Below are positions 34,643 to 41,461 of a DNA stretch of 41,461 bases, one piece after another (the first letter of the stretch is position 1; each line of letters opens with the position of its first letter). Location of the stretch: positions 66,753 through 108,213 of the forward strand of contig SHLP01000002.1 of assembly GCA_004283055.1 (NCBI GenBank). The letters run 5' to 3'. The notes under the pieces are model-generated. The model was not told where the DNA came from and ran no database searches. It saw nothing but the letters and a program-made list of their open reading frames with translations. The stretch comes from Deltaproteobacteria bacterium (GTDB lineage Bacteria > Myxococcota_A > Polyangia > Polyangiales > Houyiibacteriaceae). A program made the position numbers and the translations under genes.

Positions 34643-35956
34643 CTACCGCCCCATTCGCTCCTTCAGCGCGGCGTACGCCCGCTGCCCCTGGGGATCATCG
34701 GCGAAGATCTTGGGACTCGGTCCGGCCGATCGCGGGGCCGGCTGGCTGCGGACAACCCGCTTCCGCTTTCCCCGAACCCCCGCCGGCTGGGCCCGAAGAT
34801 GCCCCTCGAGCTCCTCCTCGCGCACTGGCTCCGGCTCGTCGGGGCGGCGGGGTTGTTCCGCGACGAGGTCGGGAGAGATGCCTTCGGCCTGGATGGAGCT
34901 TCCCGACGGAGCGAAATACCGGTATGTCGTCAACTTCAGCGCACTTCCGCCAGGAAGCTCGAAGACGTTCTGCACGCTGCCTTTGCCAAACGATCGAACC
35001 CCGACGAGAACGGCGCGGCGTTGGTCTCGTAGTGCACCGGCAACGATCTCCGAGGCGCTCGCCGTGTTCTCGTTGATCAAAACCACCAAGGGCCATTGAG
35101 GTCGGGTGCCCGCGCGACGCGCGGAGTATTGACTGATCATCTCGCCGCCTCGGCCACGCGTGCTTACGATCACCCCCGAGGAGAGGAACTCGTCGGCAAC
35201 GCCGACCGCTTCGTGCAGCAGGCCGCCCCCGTTGTCGCGGAGGTCGAGCAGCAGCCCCCTGACGCCGCCCTGCTTACGAAGCCGCACGACGGCCTCGTCG
35301 AGCGCGTCGCTGAGCTGGCGCGTGGTGTCGTCTTGAAATGCCTTGATGCGCACATACACCACGCCGTCTTCCAGCACCTGCATTTCAATGGGATCGACCT
35401 CGATGAAGGCCCTGGTGAGAGTGCGCTCTAGCGCTTTTTCCTGCCCTTCTCGACGGATGCTTACGGTGACGGGGGTCCCTGGCTCCCCGCGGATCCGGCG
35501 AACTGCCTCGTACATTCGCACATCGCGGGCGTCCTCTCCGTCGATGCTCAGAAATCGGTCGCCGGGTCGGAGCCCTGCCCTCGCGGCCGGCCCCCCGTCG
35601 AACACCGAGAGAACCGTAAGCCAACCATCACGCATCGAGACTTCGACCCCGACGCCTGCGAAGCGTCCCTCGGCGTCGCTTCGAAGTACTTGGTACTCGT
35701 TCGGGTCCAAAAAGACGCTGTGTGGATCGAGGGAATCAGCCAACCCCCGAATCGCACCGTAGACCAATGCTTCTTGATCGATAGGCTCCACGTAGCTCAC
35801 TTCGACGTACGCGAGGGCTCGCGCGAAAATCGACAGCGGCTCAAATGGACTGCGCCGCGCAGGCGCCTCGGATGACATCACCGCAACGAGAGCCAACGCA
35901 ACGATGGGAACGACGACCAAGCGTAGTCTTTTGCGGCCGGTTTTCTGACGGAACAT
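34643..35956 (-). CDS. S41 family C-terminal processing peptidase
   Basis: About 437 residues. Signal or membrane helix near the N-terminus (LVVVPIVALALVAVM), then the CTP pattern: GAIRGLADSLDPHSVFL, a PDZ domain (GRFAGVGVEVSM to PVTVSIRR), and the serine-lysine protease core with catalytic Ser in ENTASASEI and Lys in SFGKGSVQ. The C-terminal tail is basic and proline-rich. It acts in the periplasm, trimming C-termini of exported proteins. ATG at 35956 is preferred; a GTG at 36007 would place polar residues before the signal. Its 3' end faces the repeat arrays. Confidence 0.94.
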   Translation of the reverse strand: MFRQKTGRKRLRLVVVPIVALALVAVMSSEAPARRSPFEPLSIFARALAYVEVSYVEPIDQEALVYGAIRGLADSLDPHSVFLDPNEYQVLRSDAEGRFAGVGVEVSMRDGWLTVLSVFDGGPAARAGLRPGDRFLSIDGEDARDVRMYEAVRRIRGEPGTPVTVSIRREGQEKALERTLTRAFIEVDPIEMQVLEDGVVYVRIKAFQDDTTRQLSDALDEAVVRLRKQGGVRGLLLDLRDNGGGLLHEAVGVADEFLSSGVIVSTRGRGGEMISQYSARRAGTRPQWPLVVLINENTASASEIVAGALRDQRRAVLVGVRSFGKGSVQNVFELPGGSALKLTTYRYFAPSGSSIQAEGISPDLVAEQPRRPDEPEPVREEELEGHLRAQPAGVRGKRKRVVRSQPAPRSAGPSPKIFADDPQGQRAYAALKERMGR

Positions 35957-35975
35957 GGGCTTCAGACCTTTATCA

Positions 35976-36004
35976 TTGACACTGCTTCTATCCCTGGGTA
36001 GGAC
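35976..36004 (+). promoter_or_regulatory. possible promoter of the TIGR04563-like gene
   Basis: TTGACA (35976-35981), 17-bp spacer, weak TAGGAC (35999-36004). It lies about 65 bp before the small gene and overlaps the 5' region of the divergent protease gene. Confidence 0.3.
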
Positions 36005-36069
36005 CACCAGATACTTGAGCGGGGCTGGTGCGCCAGATGGTACAGCGTCCGCATGGAGGATTCTTCACG

Positions 36070-36270
36070 ATGTCTACCACCGATAAGCGCAAGCAAAGCC
36101 TCTACTTCCCGGAGTCAATGCTACACGACATCAAGCACGAATCGGCAAGGTTGGATCGCTCCCTCTCGTGGATCGTCCAACGCTGCGTGAAGATCGCCCT
36201 TCCGGAAATTCGCAAGTTGCCCTCCGTGAACGACATCCCGGACAGTCCGGACACCGACGCGAAGAAGTAA
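36070..36270 (+). CDS. TIGR04563-like small protein, possible ribbon-helix-helix regulator
   Basis: 66 residues. KRKQSLYFPESMLHDIKHESARLDRSLSWIVQ reads like a ribbon-helix-helix fold: a strand followed by two helices, as in CopG-type DNA-binding proteins. The family TIGR04563 is known from deltaproteobacteria with no set role. GGAGG lies 10 nt before the ATG at 36070. It ends 11 bp before the alpha/beta hydrolase start, so the two are probably co-transcribed. Confidence 0.8.
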   Translation: MSTTDKRKQSLYFPESMLHDIKHESARLDRSLSWIVQRCVKIALPEIRKLPSVNDIPDSPDTDAKK

Positions 36271-36281
36271 GCTCCAACCGC

Positions 36282-37169
36282 GTGGAGTACGAGCGCGAAG
36301 GCTTTGTCCAAGCAGCGGATGGGACCCGCCTTTTCTATGAGCTGCTCGGCGAAGGCGAGCCTCCCGTCATCCTGACCGATGGAATAGGCTGTGACGGGTT
36401 TGCATGGCGATATCTCGCCCCACGGCTCGCTCGGCATCACCGTGTGATCCACTGGCATTTTCGGGGCCATGGGCGAAGCGGGCCTCCTGAGGACTTCGCG
36501 CGATTGTCGATCGAGGATCTCGCAGACGATCTGAAGCGCGTCTGTGATGAGCTGGACGCCACGCGCCCGGTGATTATCGCGCATTCGATGGGGGTTCAGG
36601 TCGCCCTCGAGTTCTACCGGCAGAATCCAAACGGCGTCGCCGCGCTGGTTCTGATGTGCGGGACCTTCGGACGCATTACCACGACGTTTCACGGCACTGA
36701 CCTCTTGGACCAGCTCTTGCCAGGCCTCATGCGAGGGATGCGAATGTTTCCTGGCATTGCCCGTGCGGTCTGGGGGCGCGTTCCGGCCGCGATGGCGTTC
36801 CGCGTCGCCTGTGCCGGTCGCGAGCTGGACGCCGAACGGATCCAAGAGGAGGACTTCCATCGCTATTGGGAGCACGCTGCGCTGATGAATCCAGAGGTGT
36901 TCCTGCCCATGCTGGAGCACGCAGGCCGGCACGACGCGCGTGGCTTCCTCGCCGATGTCGACGTCCCGACTCTGGTCGTCGCCGCGGAGCACGACACGTT
37001 TACGCCCATGTCGCTTGCGGAGGAGATGGCTGGCGCGATACCGAACGCGGTGCTCGAGGTGATCGAAGGGGCGAGTCACGCAGCGCCCGTGGAGCAGCCC
37101 GATCTGCTCGGCGAGCACATCGAGGACTTCTTGACCGCGAGGCTCGGACTCGGCCGGAGCCGACCCTAG
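36282..37169 (+). CDS. alpha/beta hydrolase
   Basis: 295 residues. Alpha/beta fold with an HWHFRGHGRSG oxyanion segment, nucleophile Ser in AHSMGVQVA, acid in AAEHDTFTP and His in IEGASHAAP. Substrate unknown; esterases, haloperoxidases and lactone hydrolases share this pattern. The GTG at 36282 gives a family-like N-terminus (YEREGFVQAADGTRLFYEL), though the ribosome site is weak. Its stop overlaps that of the convergent FHA gene by 4 bp. Confidence 0.92.
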   Translation: MEYEREGFVQAADGTRLFYELLGEGEPPVILTDGIGCDGFAWRYLAPRLARHHRVIHWHFRGHGRSGPPEDFARLSIEDLADDLKRVCDELDATRPVIIAHSMGVQVALEFYRQNPNGVAALVLMCGTFGRITTTFHGTDLLDQLLPGLMRGMRMFPGIARAVWGRVPAAMAFRVACAGRELDAERIQEEDFHRYWEHAALMNPEVFLPMLEHAGRHDARGFLADVDVPTLVVAAEHDTFTPMSLAEEMAGAIPNAVLEVIEGASHAAPVEQPDLLGEHIEDFLTARLGLGRSRP

Positions 37170-38269
37170 TACTCGGCGCGGAACAGCTGCTGACCCATCA
37201 AGACGAAGGTGCCCTGGGGGACGTACGACTCGTTCGAAACTCGAACGAAAGTGCCGTTCGAGCTGCCGATGTCCGTGAGGAACAGGTGGCCAACCTCGGA
37301 ATGGATCCGGCAATGCAGGCCGGAGACATAGCCGTCCTCGGGAAACACCACGTCCCCGCGCTCGCGGCCCAGGTGAATCCCCTGAGGCGGGATGGGATAG
37401 CTGTTGCCGGTGGTCTCCCGGCCGATGAGAAGTGAGATGCGGCCCAGGTACCCGCGGTGTGGGCTGCCCATGTGCTGCGTGCCATCCGCCGCCGGCTCCG
37501 GCGCGCTTGGCGCGTCGAACCTCAGAATCTCCTGTCCGACGCGAAAGATGCTTCCGTCGAAGAGCTCGATGGGCACGTCGTGTTCGATGCGGATGTACAC
37601 TCCGTTGAGGCTTTCCATGTCTTTGACGACGAGCTGATCGCCTTCAAAGCGAAATTCTGCGTGCTCGGGCGAGAGGTATGCATCGTTGGCGAAGATGCCA
37701 CCGCTGCTCCGCCCGATCAGAGTCGGCCCTGCGGACAGAGGAAACATTTCGCCTTCGGAGCCGTCTGGTTGAATCAAAATCAGGCGCGCACGGGTGCCGC
37801 CTGGTTTGGGCGCTTCGGCAACGGCTGGAGCCGAGACCCTCTCCGCGGGCGCGGCAGCGGGAGCCTCACTGCCGGCTTCGTCGTGCAGGTCCTGTCCGCA
37901 CACGTGACAGAACCGGAAGTTTGCGGGAACACCCGCACCACAATGAGGACAGGGCGACGTCTGTTCCGCTAGAGGCGCGAGCTCTGCGGGCAAGGAGTCC
38001 CATCGCGGCTCGTCGGCTGGCTCGGGCCCGTCGGCCTCCGCGGGCGGCGGTCCCGGCTCCATCTCGGGCGCCGATGCAAACGCTTCGGCCTGCCCGGCTC
38101 GCGACCGCGGCGAGCTCGCAGCTCGGCCCGACCCGGACGAGCCGCCCGGAGGCGCATCGGTCGATAGCGAGTGCGGCTTGCCCGATGTACGCGGAAGCTC
38201 TGCACCACATCCAAGACAGAACTTGTAGTGGTCCTGGTTGTCCTTGCTACAGCGGGAACAGACAATCAC
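37166..38269 (-). CDS. zinc-ribbon / double FHA domain protein
   Basis: 367 residues. Two zinc ribbons: CSRCSKDNQDHYKFCLGCG at the N-terminus and CPHCGAGVPANFRFCHVCG near residue 110, separated by a Pro/Ala/Ser-rich linker. Two FHA domains follow: about 165-250 (TLIGRSSGGIFAND; SPEHAEF; SLNGVYIR) and about 275-367 (HLGRERGDVVF; SGLHCRI; SSNGTFVRV). FHA domains bind phosphothreonine; such proteins act with Ser/Thr kinases. GTG start overlaps the upstream FHA gene stop (GTGA). Confidence 0.9.
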   Translation of the reverse strand: MIVCSRCSKDNQDHYKFCLGCGAELPRTSGKPHSLSTDAPPGGSSGSGRAASSPRSRAGQAEAFASAPEMEPGPPPAEADGPEPADEPRWDSLPAELAPLAEQTSPCPHCGAGVPANFRFCHVCGQDLHDEAGSEAPAAAPAERVSAPAVAEAPKPGGTRARLILIQPDGSEGEMFPLSAGPTLIGRSSGGIFANDAYLSPEHAEFRFEGDQLVVKDMESLNGVYIRIEHDVPIELFDGSIFRVGQEILRFDAPSAPEPAADGTQHMGSPHRGYLGRISLLIGRETTGNSYPIPPQGIHLGRERGDVVFPEDGYVSGLHCRIHSEVGHLFLTDIGSSNGTFVRVSNESYVPQGTFVLMGQQLFRAEY

Positions 38270-39054
38270 GCCGTCACCTCCACTCGGAGCAGATTCCTAC
38301 CCAGAAACAGGTAGTCTCCATGGCTCAGCTCCCTCTCGCCCCTGATGCGAACGTAGGTCCCATTTTGAGAGCTCTCATCGATGAGCTCGAGGGATTCCCC
38401 GGACATCTCGACTCGGGCGTGCTTGGGCGACATGTAGAAGTCGTCCGGGAAGTTGATGTCGCATTCCTCGCGACCGATTTGCAACGTATGCTCGTGCGCG
38501 CAGCAGACGATCCCGTCCATGCCCCCTTCGAGGATCTGAGTTACACGGAAGGCACTGGGTCGCCTAGGAGAGGAATAGAAATAGGTTTGATCGGCTTCCG
38601 GGCCGGATGTGTCTTTGGGCGTCGCGTCGACCCGGAAGACCTGTTGACCGCAAAGGAAGTGACCGCCGACCTTGATCGGGGCAGCCCCTCGGACCCTAAT
38701 GTAGACGCCGTTCAAGCTCCCCTCGTCCCGGACCACGAGCTTCTCGCCTCGGTACAGGAAATTGGCGTGGCGAGGACTGAGCCAGGTGTCGCTTGGGAAC
38801 GGAATCTGATCGGCCTCTCGGCCTGCGATGTGCTCGGTCGCTTGCAGCAGATAGCTCAGCCCTTCGCCCATCGCCTCGTCGCCGCGAACGACGATGAGGC
38901 GGGCCTTCCCCGGCATCTGCAGAGCGCCGAAGAATTTGGTCTCGAGTGTTTGCGCTTCGATGGGGACGCCGGCGCCACAGGCCCCGCAGAACTTGTGCCC
39001 GGACGGAACCGCGCTTGCGCACTCCGTGCAGACGTAATTGCGAGCTTGCTCCAT
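38266..39054 (-). CDS. zinc-ribbon / double FHA domain protein, paralogue of the next gene
   Basis: 262 residues. One zinc ribbon (CTECASAVPSGHKFCGACG), then two FHA domains: about 60-145 (HIAGREADQIPF; SPRHANF; SLNGVYIRV) and about 185-262 (QIGREECDINF; SPKHARV; SQNGTYVRI). The SLNGVYIRV motif is shared with the downstream protein, so the pair arose by duplication. First gene of a two-gene coupled unit. Confidence 0.9.
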   Translation of the reverse strand: MEQARNYVCTECASAVPSGHKFCGACGAGVPIEAQTLETKFFGALQMPGKARLIVVRGDEAMGEGLSYLLQATEHIAGREADQIPFPSDTWLSPRHANFLYRGEKLVVRDEGSLNGVYIRVRGAAPIKVGGHFLCGQQVFRVDATPKDTSGPEADQTYFYSSPRRPSAFRVTQILEGGMDGIVCCAHEHTLQIGREECDINFPDDFYMSPKHARVEMSGESLELIDESSQNGTYVRIRGERELSHGDYLFLGRNLLRVEVTA

Positions 39055-39209
39055 GCCCTCGTTCCCCTCTTGGCCCGACCCCGGCAGCCGCCAATCCTAC
39101 GCGCAGTTGTAGGCCATCGAATCACCCCTAGTCAATCGGTGCTCTGCTTGGCAATTCCCGCAGGTAAACCGACTTTGCTTGTCTCGACGCTGCGGCTACG
39201 CTCTGGCGG

Positions 39210-39875
39210 ATGCGGCTACTGGCAGGCACTTTATTGGAACGGCCCCCGGGGCCCAAGTACTGCGCCGAGCTTCGCTTTGCCGAGCTTGCCCCCCGGGCCC
39301 CTTTGCCAAAGCCGGGCACACTTGCCGGTTGGCGCAAGAGGCTTCCCGATGGGTTCGAGCTTGCGCTGCGTGCGCCCGATCTCTGCTGGCAAGGCCGCGG
39401 AGGGCCGCTGCGCCCGAGCAAGGAGCTCGATGCCGGCATCCTCTGGCTCTCCGATGCGGCTGATGCACTGCAGGCCTCGATGGTCGTAGTCGCCACGAGC
39501 GCCGTGGTCACTACCGGGGCGCGAGATCGACAGCGGCTTCGGGACTTTTTCGCGCGTATTCCACCCAGAGAAGGTCGCCTCGTCGTCTGGAAGCCCACGG
39601 GCCTCTGGGAGCCCGAGGCCGTGCAATCCATGGCACGCTCGCTTGGCATACTCGGCGGCATCGACGCCATCGAACATCCGGCGCCGAGCGTCGACCTGAT
39701 CTATGCGACCTTGCTCGCCGAAGGCCTGCGGCGCTCGTTCTCACACGCGCAGCTTCTCGATGTTTGCGACAAGCTCCGAGGGGCAGGCGCATCGCGCGCG
39801 TATGTCACCATCGACTCGCCCCAGTCTTTTCGAGAAGCGCGCTTGCTCCAGGCCTTGTCTGAAGGCCGAGAGTGA
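39210..39875 (+). CDS. degenerate DUF72 (YecE-like) protein
   Basis: 221 residues. The N-terminus has the DUF72 pattern (CAELRFAELAPR; LAGWRKRLPDGFELALRAP, equivalent to the W...PDGFxFxxKxP core) and the later TIM-barrel strands (GRLVVWKPTG; SRAYVTID), but it is shorter than typical DUF72 proteins (240-300) and the GTSGW start is missing. Function of the family is unknown. GTGA overlap with the NFACT-like gene makes a coupled pair. Confidence 0.65.
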   Translation: MRLLAGTLLERPPGPKYCAELRFAELAPRAPLPKPGTLAGWRKRLPDGFELALRAPDLCWQGRGGPLRPSKELDAGILWLSDAADALQASMVVVATSAVVTTGARDRQRLRDFFARIPPREGRLVVWKPTGLWEPEAVQSMARSLGILGGIDAIEHPAPSVDLIYATLLAEGLRRSFSHAQLLDVCDKLRGAGASRAYVTIDSPQSFREARLLQALSEGRE

Positions 39876-41200
39876 GCCCGTGGAATGCGAAGGTCGCGCG
39901 CATTGACCAACCAGAGCCAGGCCTCCTCAGTCTTTCGGTTCGAGCCGAAGGCAGAAACGAAGTCCTGGTACTGGTCACGCTGCCCGGAGCTCTCAGGCTC
40001 GGCCTGATCGACGACCGGCCGCGCGGCGCGAGCGCCAGCCCCGCCCTCACCCAGCTCCGCCGACACCTCGAAGGAGCTCGGATAGAGTCCGTAGAAACGA
40101 GCCGACGGGCAGCGCGTGTGTCTCTGACTCGATCGGGCAAGACCCGCTATCTGATCGCTGCACCGAGCAAGCCGTACGGCGCCTGGTGGCTCTGCGAGAC
40201 CGACGGAACCGTGGTCGTTCGCTCGCCGGGAGCGCCGACCGCAGCCCCCGTCGAAGACGGTCATCTCGAATCACTGGACCGCGAGGCGCTACTCACCTCG
40301 GGAACGGAGGCGCTCGACGCCCATCGACGGCTCAGGCGGCAGCAGCTCGAAAGACTTCTGCAGCGGCACCTGAAACGGCTGGAGAAGAAGCGGGATGCGA
40401 TCCTCGAGGACCTCCGACGGGCAACCACGGCGGACGAGCTGCACCAGAGAGCGAGCCTGATTCTCGCGCATCTCTCGGAGATTCCCCCGAATTCAAGCTT
40501 TTTCGAGACAGAGAGCTGGGAGGCCGAGCCGCAGCCGATCCGGATCGAGCTCGAGCCGCCCAAGAGTCCGGCCGAGACGGCTCAGCAGCTATTCAAAAAA
40601 GCGAAACGCCTGAAGAGAGGCTTGGACGTGGCGCCGCTTCGCTTGGACTCGGTAGAAGACGAGATGGCAGAGCTCCGACGAGTCCAAGACGAGCTTACGG
40701 GCTGCTCCACCGAGGAGCTCAGAGCGAGACTCCAGGCGCTGGGCATTTCAACGACGGCCCCAAAGGAACGGGAGCGCAGACGTCGACAAGCGGGCGCACG
40801 CCTCCCGTACAGGGAGTTCCGTAGCAGCGATGCGTCTGTCGTCCTGGTTGGGCGAGGCGCTGCCGACAACGACCGCCTCACGCTTCGGATCGCGCGGCCT
40901 CACGATCTCTGGCTGCATGCTAGGGGCGTGACAGGAGCCCATGTCGTCGTTCCTCTAAGCAAGGGACAGTCTTGCTCATCCGAGACCCTCGTAGACGCAG
41001 CGACGCTCGCGGCTCATTTCAGCGATCTACGCGGAGAGGCGATCGTCGACGTGCTGTACACGCCTCGACGCTTTGTGCACAAACGCAGAGGCAGCCCGGT
41101 CGGCTCGGTCACCCTTGGGCGCGAGAAGGTAATCGCCGTGCGCATTGAAGCCGAACGACTGAAACAGCTCCTCGAAAACGAGCGGAAACAAGCGACTTAA
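39872..41200 (+). CDS. shortened NFACT (RqcH/NEMF-like) protein
   Basis: 442 residues against about 570 for RqcH. Recognisable parts: the NFACT-N region from KVARIDQPEPG to LRRHLEGARIE, a long coiled coil (about 145-290, ALDAHRRLRRQQLERLLQRH onward), and a C-terminal NFACT-R domain (YREFRSSDASVVLVGRG; HDLWLHARGVTGAHVVV). The helix-hairpin-helix part is missing, and the Asp-Arg pair that RqcH needs for alanine tailing reads RAAR. The conserved GRHSN segment is also lost. RqcH marks stalled nascent chains on the 50S subunit; whether this protein still does is doubtful. GTG start overlaps the DUF72-like stop. Confidence 0.85.
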   Translation: MSPWNAKVARIDQPEPGLLSLSVRAEGRNEVLVLVTLPGALRLGLIDDRPRGASASPALTQLRRHLEGARIESVETSRRAARVSLTRSGKTRYLIAAPSKPYGAWWLCETDGTVVVRSPGAPTAAPVEDGHLESLDREALLTSGTEALDAHRRLRRQQLERLLQRHLKRLEKKRDAILEDLRRATTADELHQRASLILAHLSEIPPNSSFFETESWEAEPQPIRIELEPPKSPAETAQQLFKKAKRLKRGLDVAPLRLDSVEDEMAELRRVQDELTGCSTEELRARLQALGISTTAPKERERRRRQAGARLPYREFRSSDASVVLVGRGAADNDRLTLRIARPHDLWLHARGVTGAHVVVPLSKGQSCSSETLVDAATLAAHFSDLRGEAIVDVLYTPRRFVHKRRGSPVGSVTLGREKVIAVRIEAERLKQLLENERKQAT

Positions 41201-41371
41201 ATAGCTAACGCCCCGGCCGTGAGCCAGGGCGCCAGCGGACGAACACCCCCCTGATTAAGAAAGAGGGATCGCCACGACAGACTGCGCGAAGGCCCGGAAT
41301 ACACAGGGCCTTAGGCCAGGGGCCACCAAAGGTGACCCCCCGGTGGACCCGGAGGTCTACCGCCTAGAAGG

Positions 41372-41461
41372 TTATTTCTTCTTGCGAGCCGTGCGCTTCT
41401 TGGTTGCACGCCGCTTCGTGGCGCGCTTCTTGGTCGCTCGCTTCTTCGTGGCGCGCTTCTT
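41372..41461 (-). CDS. C-terminal tail of a histone-H1-like Lys/Arg-rich protein, cut by window edge
   Basis: 29 codons on the minus strand to TAA at 41374-41372. The sequence is a tandem repeat of KKRAT, ending RTARKKK, open at the right edge. Such basic repeat tails are typical of bacterial histone-H1-like or AlgP-like proteins that bind DNA or RNA without sequence preference. The upstream domain is outside the window. The 171-bp spacer to the left holds one short hairpin (AGGCCC/GGGCCT, 41290-41311) and no gene I can support. Confidence 0.75.
   Translation of the reverse strand, partial: KKRATKKRATKKRATKRRATKKRTARKKK

Noticed and set aside
34380-35099. Long plus-strand frame through the right array reading Leu-Ala/Leu-Pro repeats
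   Set aside because: It is the hexamer array translated, then the antisense of the S41 gene; no family match and no conserved start.

Overview
This 41.5 kb window is dense, high-GC (about 60-65% by eye), single-chromosome-type DNA with roughly 38 protein genes and one tRNA. Everything points to a Gram-negative, respiring member of the Myxococcota / Deltaproteobacteria-like group, perhaps Polyangia: lipoproteins with classic lipoboxes, an outer-membrane DUF481 protein, Mla/MCE lipid-transport genes, Sec-type (clade II) NosZ, tandem zinc-ribbon/FHA proteins, a TIGR04563-type small protein and an S23-type four-helix-bundle gene with hexamer arrays. The taxonomic call is inference from gene content, not from a marker gene.

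Layout. 1-3816 (minus): cytochrome c - nosZ - nosD, a nitrous-oxide reduction cluster cut by the window edge. 4015-8350: FAS1 lipoprotein, an endoglycoceramidase-like GH5, an SDR, a divergent TetR regulator with two palindromic operators, and a START-like exported protein. 8485-8560: tRNA-Asn. 8582-11937 (minus): pta-ackA, the acetyl-CoA/acetate energy pathway. 12027-20680: housekeeping and mixed genes (DUF481, purE, metallophosphoesterase, TIGR01777 epimerase, a degenerate GlgA-like protein, tsaB, lepB, radical SAM). 20677-29235 (minus): a partial complex I operon nuoE-F-J-K-L-M-N with mostly 4-nt overlaps; NuoL carries a 190-residue soluble C-terminal extension. 29311-30430: two unknown membrane/lipoprotein genes. 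30481-33752: mlaF-mlaD-thyA-folA, one tight transcription unit.

33748-34618 is the most unusual stretch: a four-helix-bundle (S23/Avd-like) gene on the minus strand, set between two direct-repeat arrays of a 6-bp unit (RCTGNC). It has a 30-bp hairpin at its ribosome binding site, and a ~190-nt inverted-repeat structure begins just after its conserved domain. The base-pairing of that downstream structure is better on the transcript of the same strand as the gene, which suggests a structured RNA. I see no reverse transcriptase or transposase.

34643-41200: S41 C-terminal processing protease, a TIGR04563-like small protein, an alpha/beta hydrolase, two zinc-ribbon/FHA proteins, a DUF72-like protein and a shortened NFACT/RqcH-like protein that lacks the Asp-Arg pair needed for alanine tailing. 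The last 90 bases encode the Lys/Arg-rich tail of a histone-H1-like protein.
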